From: Rhodocytophaga aerolata
Lineage (GTDB): Bacteria; Bacteroidota; Bacteroidia; Cytophagales; 172606-1
Length of the DNA stretch: 64,000 nucleotides
NCBI RefSeq assembly: GCF_030503435.1
Contig: NZ_JAUKPO010000004.1
Span: 248,001 to 312,000 of the forward strand
Reading direction: 5' to 3'
Part shown: positions 52,557 to 62,019 of the stretch, in pieces
Position numbering within the stretch: position 1 is the stretch's first letter
Layout of the letters: every line of letters begins with the position of its first letter
The notes under the pieces: model-generated
Database searches by the model: none
Told to the model about the DNA's origin: nothing
Seen by the model: only the letters and a program-made list of their open reading frames with translations
Made by a program: the position numbers and the translations under genes

Positions 52557-52943
52557 ATGGATAATCAGACACCCAAACCCACCGAATCGGAACTGGAAAT
52601 TTTGCAGATACTCTGGCAACACGGCCCCACAACCGTCCGATTTGTAAACGAACAACTAAACCAGAGAAAAGAAGTAGGCTATACCACTACTTTGAAAATT
52701 ATGCAGATAATGGCTGAAAAAGGCTTAGTAAAACGGAATGAAGAAAGCCGCTCGCATATTTACGAAGCCAATGTAAATGAAGAAGCAACCCAAAAACACA
52801 TGCTCGATAAATTTCTGGACCTGACTTTCCGGGGCTCGGCTTCTAAACTTGTGATGCAGGCTTTAGGTAATCACAAAGCCACCAGAGCAGAACTGGACGA
52901 AATCAGAAAACTTATTGACAAAATGGAAGGAGGTGCCAAATGA
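52557..52943 (+). CDS. BlaI/MecI/CopY family repressor
   Basis: The 128-residue protein has the family winged helix: ESELEILQILWQHGPTTVRFVNEQLNQRKEVGYTTTLKIMQIMAEKGLVKRNEESRSHIYEA, followed by a dimerisation tail with MLDKFLDLTFRGSASKLVMQAL. In classic systems the repressor is cleaved between the two domains when the partner M56 peptidase is activated. The gene overlaps the M56 gene by 4 bp (ATGA), so both are made together, and three operators precede it, so it represses its own operon. The inducing signal is unknown; no beta-lactamase gene with these operators is in the window. Confidence 0.92.
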   Translation: MDNQTPKPTESELEILQILWQHGPTTVRFVNEQLNQRKEVGYTTTLKIMQIMAEKGLVKRNEESRSHIYEANVNEEATQKHMLDKFLDLTFRGSASKLVMQALGNHKATRAELDEIRKLIDKMEGGAK

Positions 52944-55504
52944 ATATTGTCTCACAAATATTGCCGCCGGCCCTTATGAAAGCCATTGGTTGGACGCTGT
53001 TACACTCTATCTGGCAGGGCTTAGGTATAGCTTTACTGCTGGCATTATTACTCATTTGCTTACAACGGAGTTCTGCGGCGATGCGGTATTTTATGGCCAC
53101 CGGAGCTATGCTAACGTTTAGCATTTTATCCCTGGTCACCTTTGTTTCAGAATACAGGCAGGCCACTGTACTCTTACACGAGAAACAGACAAGTGCATTA
53201 CCGGCTAGTAAAGCTATGGGTATACCTATGGAATTAACCTTTTCATCGAATATAAAATCGCTGCCGGAAGCCTGGTCACTCCATCAGTTGTATCCTGCGT
53301 TTCAGGCTTATTTTTACCAACATTTACCCTTACTTGTATTACTCTGGGGCATGGGTATTATGGTACTTCTCATCCGCTTCGCGGGAGGATATGCCTATAC
53401 GCAACGGCTAAAAAACTATAAAACAGTAGCGCTCCCACTCGACTGGCAGCAAACCCTGCATTCCCTGGCTTCAGCTGCACAAATCACCCAGCCCGTCCGG
53501 TTAGTGGAGTCTGCTTTAATAAAAATTCCAATGGTGATCGGGTATATCAAACCAGTTATTTTGTTGCCGGTGGGCACCATCATAGGCTTACCTGCTGAGC
53601 AAGTAGAAGCTATTCTGGCTCATGAACTGGCGCATATTTACCGGAAAGACTACCTGGTAAATATTTTTCAATGCATCATTGAAATTCTCTTTTTCTACCA
53701 CCCTGGCATCTGGTGGATTTCGGCTAGAATCCGGGAAGAAAGAGAACATTGCTGCGATGATCTGGCGCTAAGCATATGTGGGAATACGTTAACCTTTGCC
53801 AAAGCACTGGCTAACCTGGAACAAATAACCCACCATACACCTGCCTTAGCTATGGGGTTTTCCGGAAAAGGCAACCAACTCTTAATCCGTATCAAGCGGT
53901 TAGGCAACACACAGGTGCGTAAACCGGATTTTATGGAAGGATTCCTGGCTGCCTGTTTTGTGATGCTCAGCATCAGTGCCATTAGTGTAAGTGCAGGAAT
54001 GCATACAGAGGAAGCAACTGCCACTACTTTAAAAACAGCTATGCAGGAGGTAAGTCAGCAAGAACCCAGCAAAGCTGATTTGCCAGCCATATCGGATACT
54101 ACAAAAAACACCTTCACTTTCAAAGGAACCAGGAATGGCAAAAAATACCATATAGAGGCAATAATGGATAACGGGGAGATTACTGGCTTAACAGTTAATG
54201 GAAATTCCATTCCTTCAGCGGACATACCTCAATACCAGGAGTTAATAATTGAACTGATGGGTAGTGTACCTGCTCCCATAGAGCCAGTCAGCCCTGTTAT
54301 TGCACCTACTCCACTTACTCCGCTAACACCAGAACCGGCCATAGCACCAAATCCGGTATATCCTCCTGATCTCCAACCTGCTACCAGCGGATACCTGGTA
54401 CAACCGCCTACGGCACCTCACCCGGCCCTGGCGCCTATGGTACCTGAAGACATCAGCGATCTGATCAGAGCTGCCTTTTATGGGGATACTTCCAGAAAAA
54501 TAAAAGGTGACTTTGTGTATAACTTTACTGGCAATAAGAATAAAACCTATAAGATTACAATCAAAAATGGCGAACTCACCGAACTTAAAGTAGACGGGAA
54601 GAAAATACCCAAAGAAGCCTATAAGGACTATACCTACCTGCTCGATGAGATTGAAGTAGATGCGCAGGCAAGACAGATGGAATTATTAGCACGGCAAGAG
54701 GAAGCAATAGCCAGGCAAAGAGAACAGATGGACCGGCAAATTAACCATCAACGGGAAATGATTGAACGTACCAGGGCTGCTCGGGAAAAAGAACTGGAAG
54801 CCCTCAACCTGCGCCAGCAGAAAGAATTTCAGATGCAGGAACGCAACTTTGAGTTACAAATGAAAGCGCAGGAAGAGGCCATGCGTAAGCAGGAAGCAAC
54901 GATGGAGAAGGCCATGAAACAACACGATCTGGCTATGATAGAACACGAAAAAGCCATGGAAAAGCATGAAGAGTCTGCCAAACTTTCAAAAATGCTTATA
55001 GCAACTTTAAATGAGCAGTTATTGCAAGATAAGTTGATTCAAAAAGATAAAACCCATTATGTACAGATCGGTCCGGGTGGTTTATACATAGATTCCCAAA
55101 AGCAGCCAGAGCAGGTTTTTGAAAAATATAAAACGCTGCTGGAAAAGAAGGCAGGCAAACCTATGGATTTTACCATACAGTACCACTATAACGAACGAAA
55201 GAAAGATTCTTCCCTCAAACAACCTCAACCGACTGGTAATTTACAGGACAAAGGTGTTCAAAAACACCTGGCTGCCATGAAGAGGCATAATGAGCTGATT
55301 GGCCTCCTAAATACCCACCTGGAGCAGGAAAATCTGGTAACCAGCAATCAGCCACAGCATATCCGGTTAACACCTGAAGGAATTTTCATAAATAAGGTGC
55401 AACAACCTGAAAAACTATTTACGGCTTATAAAAAAATAATTGAGCAGAAAACAGGAGAACCTTTTGTATATACCCTGGAATATACCTATAAAGCAGAAAA
55501 TTAG
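52940..55504 (+). CDS. M56 (BlaR1-like) membrane metallopeptidase with long periplasmic extension containing two duplicated modules
   Basis: The 854-residue protein has N-terminal hydrophobic helices (about 10-150), a zinc site H228-E-L-A-H232 (AILAHELAHIY) with EREHCCDDLAL (267-275) as the third-ligand region, and a last helix at about 330-352. Beyond it is a long C-terminal region. Module A occurs twice (about 391-435 and 525-570; the latter FVYNFTGNKNKTYKITIKNGELTELKVDG), with a proline-rich linker between. A coiled coil with many Q/E/K/M follows (about 573-690). Module B occurs twice (about 684-750 and 786-850), each beginning L-I-A/G-x-L-N and ending Y-H/T-Y. There is no penicillin-binding sensor domain. 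Confidence 0.85.
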   Translation: MNIVSQILPPALMKAIGWTLLHSIWQGLGIALLLALLLICLQRSSAAMRYFMATGAMLTFSILSLVTFVSEYRQATVLLHEKQTSALPASKAMGIPMELTFSSNIKSLPEAWSLHQLYPAFQAYFYQHLPLLVLLWGMGIMVLLIRFAGGYAYTQRLKNYKTVALPLDWQQTLHSLASAAQITQPVRLVESALIKIPMVIGYIKPVILLPVGTIIGLPAEQVEAILAHELAHIYRKDYLVNIFQCIIEILFFYHPGIWWISARIREEREHCCDDLALSICGNTLTFAKALANLEQITHHTPALAMGFSGKGNQLLIRIKRLGNTQVRKPDFMEGFLAACFVMLSISAISVSAGMHTEEATATTLKTAMQEVSQQEPSKADLPAISDTTKNTFTFKGTRNGKKYHIEAIMDNGEITGLTVNGNSIPSADIPQYQELIIELMGSVPAPIEPVSPVIAPTPLTPLTPEPAIAPNPVYPPDLQPATSGYLVQPPTAPHPALAPMVPEDISDLIRAAFYGDTSRKIKGDFVYNFTGNKNKTYKITIKNGELTELKVDGKKIPKEAYKDYTYLLDEIEVDAQARQMELLARQEEAIARQREQMDRQINHQREMIERTRAAREKELEALNLRQQKEFQMQERNFELQMKAQEEAMRKQEATMEKAMKQHDLAMIEHEKAMEKHEESAKLSKMLIATLNEQLLQDKLIQKDKTHYVQIGPGGLYIDSQKQPEQVFEKYKTLLEKKAGKPMDFTIQYHYNERKKDSSLKQPQPTGNLQDKGVQKHLAAMKRHNELIGLLNTHLEQENLVTSNQPQHIRLTPEGIFINKVQQPEKLFTAYKKIIEQKTGEPFVYTLEYTYKAEN

Positions 55505-55527
55505 CGTGTTTAGGCTACTTTGCTATT

Positions 55528-55562
55528 ACAAAGGATACTGGCTTCAGTATCCTTTGTTTTTA
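55528..55562 (+). terminator. Strong intrinsic terminator of the BlaI-M56 operon
   Basis: ACAAAGGATACTG (55528-55540) and CAGTATCCTTTGT (55545-55557) form a perfect 13-bp stem with a GCTT loop, followed by TTTTT. It begins 24 bp after the M56 stop. Confidence 0.88.
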
Positions 55563-56451
55563 GTATAATTTTCTTCTTGCAGATAAGCCCAGGTTTGCCC
55601 ACCAAAATGTTACTCAAAAAGCAAACGGAAGTAATTTGTATAAATGTCGGTGAAGGGTAAGAAGGATTGGTTTTGCATTGGTATGTGAGTTTGCAGATAA
55701 TTTTACTACCAGAATGGTTTATTTTTCCTCACCGAACGGTTGTCTTACTCCATTACCCTATATGGTTTGAGTCAACTTCTCTTTATTGACTTTGGGTAAG
55801 AATTTTTAGAACAACTTTGGCAAATACATGAGGTTTCGATGAGAATTAGCTGATACTTAACAAATTATCTTACAATAAAGAACTAATATTGGATTTAACA
55901 AATATAAATTATAACACATTAATGAAACATACAAATAACTTGCGATATAAGCTAGGAAATGTATCATTCTGTAAAACAATAACTTACAAAATACAGTTAT
56001 ATACTTTAGATGTATGTACAAATAAACTTCCTTCAGGAAAAAGTCCTACAGGGAGTGGTATTTAGAAACTTTTAGTACTCTTTTGTAAGATTACAAGTAA
56101 GAAAATTCTTAAAGTTAAACTTGAAAAAATAAGAAAAATACCAATTATCATGCATTTTGTGCTACTTAAGCCATATTTGGTATAACTATTTAGTAGATTT
56201 CGAGGAAACCAGGACTATTTTTTTTCATTGACAATATATATTGCTTAGTATTGCACACCCTATTAAATTATCTCTGTTTTAAATCGTCTAATTTTAATAT
56301 GTAATATAAAAATTAGGTAGATACGGGATAGCTTATTATAATATTTCGATATTTAATTAAATTATTTTATTCTGTTTGGTGTAAGATTTGTCATAGATAC
56401 GAGTGGGAAGTGTTCGGGAATAGAAGCAGATTTACATCATCAGATTTAAAC
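55563..56451. other. AT-rich gene-free stretch of nearly 890 bp
   Basis: This is the longest non-coding stretch of the window. It is markedly AT-rich and has no open frame of protein character, no hairpin and no repeat array. I saw no TTATCCACA-like DnaA box, so an origin is not supported. It may hold the promoter of the small gene at 56452 or unannotated RNA. Confidence 0.35.
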
Positions 56452-56655
56452 ATGAACAAAATGAATTATCAATTGCATATAGAAATAAACCATTTACTTG
56501 ACAGCTTAGCTAAATTAATTGGATACAACCAGGCACACGCCTACTACGAGAGAGTTTATAACGAAGCCCTTTGTACGACCAGACTAAGTGATGAATATGT
56601 AAAAGAAAAGATGAAAATTAAACTCAGAAACGTGAGTTTGACAGAATCAATCTAA
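56452..56655 (+). CDS. Small hypothetical protein (67 aa)
   Basis: I start it at ATG 56452 (MNKMNYQLHIEINHLLDSLAKLIGYNQ) rather than at an upstream GTG. The product is helical and charged, with an amphipathic N-terminal helix, an RVYNEALCTTR centre, and a lysine-rich end (EKMKIKLRNVSLTESI). It has no signal peptide. It lies after the long AT-rich gap and 85 bp before the SDR gene. I do not recognise the family. Confidence 0.5.
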   Translation: MNKMNYQLHIEINHLLDSLAKLIGYNQAHAYYERVYNEALCTTRLSDEYVKEKMKIKLRNVSLTESI

Positions 56656-56740
56656 TATACTTTTAACAGATATTCAGCCTGCCAGAACATAAAAACCTTC
56701 TGGCAGGCTGAACTGTTTTTATAGAGCTGTATATTTACCT

Positions 56741-57613
56741 ATGCGAATACTCATAACCGGGGCTTCCGGAAATATAGGACAGGCGATTCTCCGGCATTTT
56801 GATGCAACATCGGGGCACAGGCTCTCCCTTGCCTCCAGGAAAATAACCGACAGCCCCAGAGAAGGTCATACGCAGTCTGTGTATTTTGACTTTGACCACC
56901 TGCCTGAGTCCTACCCTAGTTTACTGCAAACAGATATACTCTTTCTGTTGCGTCCTCCACATATTTCAGATGTAGCTACCTATTTTAAACCACTGATAGA
57001 GTTATGTAAAAAAGCTTCTCTTAGCCATATTGTTTTTTTGTCGGTGCAAGGTGCAGATAAAGCCTCGTTTATTCCCCATGCTAAGATTGAAAAGCTGATT
57101 CTGAATAGCGGAATTGCCTATACATTTGTACGGCCAGGATATTTTATGCAGAACCTGAGTACTACTTTGCAAGAAGATATATGTAAAAATAACAGGATCT
57201 ACCTGCCTGCCGGCCAGGCGGTGTTTAACTGGATAGATGTTGAAGATATTGGCTTGGCTATTGCCAGGATACTTGAACATCCCGGTTTGCACAGAAATAA
57301 GGTATACACACTTACAGGCTCACAGAATCTTTCTTTCCAGCAAGCGGCCAACTACCTGACCGATACGCTGCAACGAAAGATTCAGTATATCAGCCCAAAT
57401 GTATTCAGTTTTTACTACACCAAACGAAAAGAAGGATTGACAAGGGATTTTATACTGGTAATGATTTTGTTGCATTTTCTGCCAAGGTTCCAGACTGAAC
57501 CTCGTATACACCCGGATTTTGAGCAGTTAACCGGGAAGAAACCAACTACGTTGCAGAATTTTATAGCAAATAATAAACAGTATTGGCAAACAAAAAACCC
57601 AGCTCAAACGTGA
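56741..57613 (+). CDS. NAD(P)H-binding NmrA-like atypical SDR
   Basis: The protein has 290 residues with MRILITGASGNIGQAILRHFDA, the glycine motif G-A-S-G-x-I-G. The later LSHIVFLSVQGADKASFIPHAKIEKLILNSGIAYTFVRPGYFMQNLSTTL and FNWIDVEDIGLAIARIL belong to the NmrA/HSCARG group, which lacks the YxxxK catalytic pair and often senses NADP(H) or acts as an isoflavone-reductase-like enzyme. It is cytoplasmic. The stop codon overlaps the stem of the next terminator. It is a single gene and its target or substrate is unknown. Confidence 0.85.
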   Translation: MRILITGASGNIGQAILRHFDATSGHRLSLASRKITDSPREGHTQSVYFDFDHLPESYPSLLQTDILFLLRPPHISDVATYFKPLIELCKKASLSHIVFLSVQGADKASFIPHAKIEKLILNSGIAYTFVRPGYFMQNLSTTLQEDICKNNRIYLPAGQAVFNWIDVEDIGLAIARILEHPGLHRNKVYTLTGSQNLSFQQAANYLTDTLQRKIQYISPNVFSFYYTKRKEGLTRDFILVMILLHFLPRFQTEPRIHPDFEQLTGKKPTTLQNFIANNKQYWQTKNPAQT

Positions 57614-57625
57614 GCCGGGTTTTTT
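57592..57625. terminator. Bidirectional terminator overlapping the SDR stop codon
   Basis: AAAAAACCCAGCTCA (57592-57606) pairs with TGAGCCGGGTTTTTT (57611-57625) with one mismatch and a 4-nt loop. The TGA stop is the start of the right arm. It sits between convergent genes. Confidence 0.8.
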
Positions 57626-57643
57626 GTTTCACCTGAAAGAATG

Positions 57644-60600
57644 TTACTTACTGCTTAGCAAACTTGTTTCTGTAGGGATTGTATTCATGGTATACCATGC
57701 TTCCGTTACCCATGGCTTCTGTCCGGTTTGGCTGGTCAGTGTTTTATAGTTAAGCCGTACATACACCACATGATTTGGTTTCATACCAGCCAGTTGCAGA
57801 AATACTTTTTTGCGGTCGGATGAAACCGTCACTTTCTGAATGTTTAATGGTTTGTCATCCAGTTTGGGGCCACCGTAATTTTCAGTAGGCTTATAATACC
57901 ACTGTCGGATTAGGTAATCAGAAACCTTAGTGCCTGACCCTTCCTGTAAAGGCTCGGTAAATTCAATTTCCACCCCATTCGCTTTTGCCCGTACAGCCAG
58001 CATTTCAAAGGCAATTTTATCATTAAAGGTGAGCTTCTGTAAGCCATAATGCAGTTTGTTGGCATGGCTCCAGTTTCCGGTAGAGCCTACGCCCCCTACA
58101 TACAAGGCTCCATCCGGCCCCCAAACAAGGCGGTTTACGCCAGCCTCTAGCCCCTGTGTAAAGTGGAATACTGCCCCCTGGTATTGTCCGTTCACCTTTT
58201 CTACAAAAACCCGTTTGATTCCACCATTGGTTACTTCACCATGGATCATTTGATTTTTATAAGGTCCAACATTCAATAAAGCTGGCTGGCTAGGAGAATT
58301 TCCTACTTCATCTTGTGGCAACCAAACTACTGGCAATGTTTCTTTAGCGTTAGCCGTGCCTTCAAAATCCACAGATCTGGATCCATACCAGGCGCCTTCC
58401 TGCAAATGCAGAATTTTACTGGATGGCAGCCAGTCGCCCTGGTTATCGGCAATAAATATTTCATTATCTACCCCAATGGCAATGCCATTAGGTGTACGCA
58501 AGCCGCTGGCAATAAACTCAAAAGAACCATCTTTTTTAGAGATTTTTACTACTTTGCCTCTATCCGGAATCTGAGGTTTGGTACTGGCGCCTCCAGGATT
58601 GATTGCCGTAGCTAAGGTGCTATAGAAATAGCCATCTTTGTAAACCAGCCCAAACGCAAATTCGTGGAAGTTGGCTGATACCCGCCATCCGTTGCAAATG
58701 GTCTGGTATTCGTCAATAATATCATCTTTATTCAGGTCTACCAGTTTGGTAAGTTCCTGCTTTTGCTGTACATAAATTTCTCCATCCACCACTTTTAAGC
58801 CCAAGGGTTCAGCCAAGCCATAGGCAATCCGCTTTGCCTTAATTCCTTTCGGATCTTTTCCTTGTACACCCTCCAGCACATACACCGAGCCTAACGAATC
58901 CCAGGTACACACCACCAGGCGGCCATCCGGTAGAAAATCCATCCCTCCTACTTTCGGTTTTAAATCATCCGGCCGGGCTTGTGCCAATGTAAAGCTGGGG
59001 TGAACTTTCTCCAATGGGAAGGCATCTCCGGGAACAGCATCTTTGCTTTTCTGGGCAGCCAGCGGCGCTTCTCCGGTCTTTTTAATATCTGATCCTTTGT
59101 AGGTAAATACCTGCGGAGGAACTACCACAAACTCTTTGGTGCCATAAGGCTGCCATTGTAAAGAAAGCCCCTTACCGCCACCCCCTTGGAAATACTCTAT
59201 CCGGAAAGGATGTTTACCGGCTTTCAGCAACATTTCCCCATCTTTTGGGTCTAAGCCATGATTGCCGCCATGATCAATTACCAATTTGTTATTTATATAT
59301 AACCTGGAACCATCGTCACTTACCAGGCGGAACACGACATTGGTCGTCTTTTCCATCGTAAGCACACCGGTAGCATGAACAGTAAAATTCTCTTGTAATC
59401 CTCCAAAATCATTTTCATTGATATGCAGCGCATTAATTGTCCCAGAAACAACTGGCAGCATTTCTCCATTAATTTCGGGAAAATCAGCTATCGCTTCGCC
59501 AAACTGGTACACATTTACGGCAATGCCAGGCTTTTCTGCAGTAGCCTCGGTTTGCGATGCTTCCACCCGCTGGAATTTTACTTCATAGGCAGGTTTGGGC
59601 ATCAGTTTATTGGCTTCCTCCTTTCCTTCTTGTTCTGCATCCAGATCCAGAATATAGGAAACCATAGTTTTGGCATCATCTTTTGAAAGGTTCGGATGAG
59701 GGGTCATTGGAATTTCGCCCCAGTTGCCTGCGCCCCCTGCAATTACTTTTGTAACCAGTTGTTCAGTTATTTGCTCTGTTTTAGGGTATTTCTTGGCTAT
59801 TTCAATGTAAGCCGGGCCTACCGTTTTTACCTCTTTATTATGGCAGGTATTACAATCGGATTTAGCCATAATTGCCATTACGGCCTCTTCTCCTTCTAAC
59901 TTCTTCTCTGATTCCTGTTTAGCTACCGGACGGGGAACCATATTGACTGTGAAAGTAGTGGTGCCATTATTATTCAGCAGCAACATACCCTCTGCGGAAG
60001 CAAACTTTTTATTTTCCAATGTCTCTTCACCTGATTTAGAAACATTGAATTTGCCATTGGTCTGATAATCATTGGCTGACGTGATAGAAGTAAGATGCAT
60101 ATCCAAGCCTACCTGCACACCCGAAGGAACATTTGCCAGAGTGTAGGTCCGTTCAAAACCTGCTTTATCCGTTCCGGCATCTACAAATTCAGGCTTTTCC
60201 TCGACAGTAATTTTTTGCCCCTGGTAGTCCAGTTCGTATTTTAGGGTAACCTGGTTGTCAGCAATGGCATGACCTTTATAATTCACGGTTGGAGTTACTT
60301 CCTGCCCGTTGGCTATAATGCGCCAGGGATTTTCGTCAGACTCCTGCAAATAGGTGGCACCCAGACTGGTAGGTTGGGGTCCGTGAGCAGTTGTATAAAC
60401 CGGTCCATCAAAGTTGATACCGCCGGTCCAGGCTTTATACAAGGAACCATTTTTGGTATCATAGGCGACAAACAGCTTATCGTGCAGCGCAATGCTGAGC
60501 ATCCGTGGTTTTTTGTCTAACACCGAGCGCAAAACCCAGGTTTCAGTGGGCCGTTGAATCTGCTTTTTTTCGGAAGCAGTATTACAGGCACCAATGGCGA

Positions 60601-60649
60601 ATACTGACAACGCAAAAAAAGCCAGAGAGGGCAATTGTGTGTACTTCAT
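57644..60649 (-). CDS. Lipoprotein with cytochrome c, PA14 and sorbosone-dehydrogenase-like beta-propeller domains
   Basis: The protein has 1001 residues. The signal ends in lipobox AIGAC (C22). An N-terminal region about 35-245 forms beta-strands with no clear family. A cytochrome c follows with heme site CNTCH (266-270) and a likely axial Met315 in GEIPMTPHP. PA14-like residues about 370-530 show VVFRLVSDDGSRLYINNKLVIDHGG and KHPFRIEYFQGGGG. A propeller (about 560-870) has GGMDFLPDGRLVVCTWD, GLRTPNGIAIGVDNEIFIADNQGDW and GVNRLVWGPDGALYVGGVG. A C-terminal Fn3-like region ends the protein. Such proteins may oxidise polysaccharides or sugars at the cell surface and pass electrons to the heme. 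It is a monocistronic gene. Confidence 0.85.
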   Translation of the reverse strand: MKYTQLPSLAFFALSVFAIGACNTASEKKQIQRPTETWVLRSVLDKKPRMLSIALHDKLFVAYDTKNGSLYKAWTGGINFDGPVYTTAHGPQPTSLGATYLQESDENPWRIIANGQEVTPTVNYKGHAIADNQVTLKYELDYQGQKITVEEKPEFVDAGTDKAGFERTYTLANVPSGVQVGLDMHLTSITSANDYQTNGKFNVSKSGEETLENKKFASAEGMLLLNNNGTTTFTVNMVPRPVAKQESEKKLEGEEAVMAIMAKSDCNTCHNKEVKTVGPAYIEIAKKYPKTEQITEQLVTKVIAGGAGNWGEIPMTPHPNLSKDDAKTMVSYILDLDAEQEGKEEANKLMPKPAYEVKFQRVEASQTEATAEKPGIAVNVYQFGEAIADFPEINGEMLPVVSGTINALHINENDFGGLQENFTVHATGVLTMEKTTNVVFRLVSDDGSRLYINNKLVIDHGGNHGLDPKDGEMLLKAGKHPFRIEYFQGGGGKGLSLQWQPYGTKEFVVVPPQVFTYKGSDIKKTGEAPLAAQKSKDAVPGDAFPLEKVHPSFTLAQARPDDLKPKVGGMDFLPDGRLVVCTWDSLGSVYVLEGVQGKDPKGIKAKRIAYGLAEPLGLKVVDGEIYVQQKQELTKLVDLNKDDIIDEYQTICNGWRVSANFHEFAFGLVYKDGYFYSTLATAINPGGASTKPQIPDRGKVVKISKKDGSFEFIASGLRTPNGIAIGVDNEIFIADNQGDWLPSSKILHLQEGAWYGSRSVDFEGTANAKETLPVVWLPQDEVGNSPSQPALLNVGPYKNQMIHGEVTNGGIKRVFVEKVNGQYQGAVFHFTQGLEAGVNRLVWGPDGALYVGGVGSTGNWSHANKLHYGLQKLTFNDKIAFEMLAVRAKANGVEIEFTEPLQEGSGTKVSDYLIRQWYYKPTENYGGPKLDDKPLNIQKVTVSSDRKKVFLQLAGMKPNHVVYVRLNYKTLTSQTGQKPWVTEAWYTMNTIPTETSLLSSK

Positions 60650-61018
60650 TGTTAAATGTGTTTGGTTGGGGTAAAGAAAAACAGGTATGCAAAGTTGGGC
60701 TTAATTCAGGACATTCAAAACTGGTGAGTGCCTGTATATTACTATTTTACTAAGAAACTGTATTATTCATCCTTAAATAAGGCAGCTAGGTCGAAAGCAA
60801 TGCAAACTAACACTGTATCAAAAACGAACACATTTTGTTCGCTTCTGAACACAAAGCAGCCTTTTTATTTTTGACAGCCTGAGAATTATTATCGTAAAAC
60901 AGGCCTAAAAACAGCAAATACAAGCATTATTGAAATGATTTTGCTTCTTGTGGTAAAACTTTGTGAGCTGGCATAATTTTAGGCAACTAGTTAGTCAAAC
61001 AATTGACTGATCCCTGTT
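60650..61018. other. 369-bp divergent intergenic region
   Basis: It lies between the large lipoprotein gene (minus) and the NTF2-like gene (plus). Two small inverted repeats are seen: CGAACA-CATTT-TGTTCG at 60825-60841, and AGTCAA-ACAA-TTGACT at 60994-61009, the latter 9 bp before the plus-strand start codon and thus a possible operator. No gene is visible. Confidence 0.4.
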
Positions 61019-61867
61019 ATGCTGAATAAATGGTTTATGTTTTCTTTTGCAGGACTTTCCATCTATACCCTGCTGGCAAACAAGCCCGAATGTGCCAATA
61101 CTCAGAAAGATCCGGTGGAATCATTGGTTACCTCTGCTATTATTGTTGAGTCAGCCACTGCCAGTAAGCCTGTTTCCCCTTTTTCGTTGCTAGACCAGGC
61201 AAATACATCCTGGATGAATAGCTATAATCAGTCGAAAGATCTGTCGGGCTTTTATCTGGATAATGCGCTATTGTTTCCGGAGAAAGCGGAACCTTTAAAA
61301 AGTAAAAACCTCATTGCTAGCTACTACACTGACCTGCTTCGTTCTGGTACCAGATTTACAGCTGTACACCCCTACCAGCGGTTTACCGAAACTTCTGATC
61401 TGATTTACGAAACAGGGTATCTCACGACGCAAACCCAGGAAATATACCAGTACATGACGGTATGGAAAAATGTGGCAGGGAGCTGGAAGCGGGAACTTGA
61501 AACCATTGCTAAAAAAACGGCTGCTAATAATGATGCCGAACCACTGGAGCTTGTACGTGCTAAATGGATGAAATTATGCAATGCCCATACGCCAGCAAAG
61601 CTAATAGAAGAAGTATATGCAGAAAATGCGTATTACTACAACCGGGGCAAATTGTTGCAGGGCAGAAAACAACTCACAGAAGAATATACATATATGGCTG
61701 ATCCGAACTACCAGCTGACACTAACCCCCAAGGCAGTTCATGTAGTAAACCCGGATATGGTGTATGAAATAGGTAAATGTTCCGGAAGCTATGGGGGCCA
61801 TTATATTATCCGCTGGGAAAAACAACCGGACAGCAACTGGCAGGTTACCCTGGATACCAATTACTAA
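61019..61867 (+). CDS. Exported protein with tandem SnoaL/NTF2-like domains
   Basis: The protein has 282 residues and a hydrophobic N-terminus (MLNKWFMFSFAGLSIYTLLA) likely to be a signal peptide. Two NTF2-like halves are visible: about 65-165 (TSWMNSYNQSKDLSGFYLDNALLFPE to YQYMTVWKNVAGSWKRELETI) and about 180-280 (VRAKWMKLCNAHTPAKLIEEVYAENAYYYNRGKLLQGR to HYIIRWEKQPDSNWQVTLDTNY). Each has the W-x-x-x-x-x-x-x-D-x-x-x-L and final W-K/W-E strands of DUF4440-type domains. Such domains bind small ligands or scaffold, without a common reaction. It lies in front of the GNAT gene by 152 bp. Confidence 0.7.
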   Translation: MLNKWFMFSFAGLSIYTLLANKPECANTQKDPVESLVTSAIIVESATASKPVSPFSLLDQANTSWMNSYNQSKDLSGFYLDNALLFPEKAEPLKSKNLIASYYTDLLRSGTRFTAVHPYQRFTETSDLIYETGYLTTQTQEIYQYMTVWKNVAGSWKRELETIAKKTAANNDAEPLELVRAKWMKLCNAHTPAKLIEEVYAENAYYYNRGKLLQGRKQLTEEYTYMADPNYQLTLTPKAVHVVNPDMVYEIGKCSGSYGGHYIIRWEKQPDSNWQVTLDTNY

Positions 61868-62019
61868 CAATCATAACGTTTTATATATCGGCAAACTGGG
61901 ACGTGGAATCATGCGTTCCATTTTCTTTTTATACAGGTTTGCATGTTTAGATGACATCAGAGAATTAACTACCTTTGGCTGTTAGTCTTACCTGATCTCT
62001 ACTAAACGATATCTTTTTC

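Noticed and set aside
52557-55504. Classical beta-lactam resistance operon (BlaI-BlaR1-BlaZ)
   Set aside because: The M56 protein has no penicillin-binding sensor domain and no beta-lactamase gene with the operator is present in the window.
55563-56451. Replication origin in the AT-rich gap
   Set aside because: No DnaA-box cluster and no dnaA, parAB or dnaN gene nearby.
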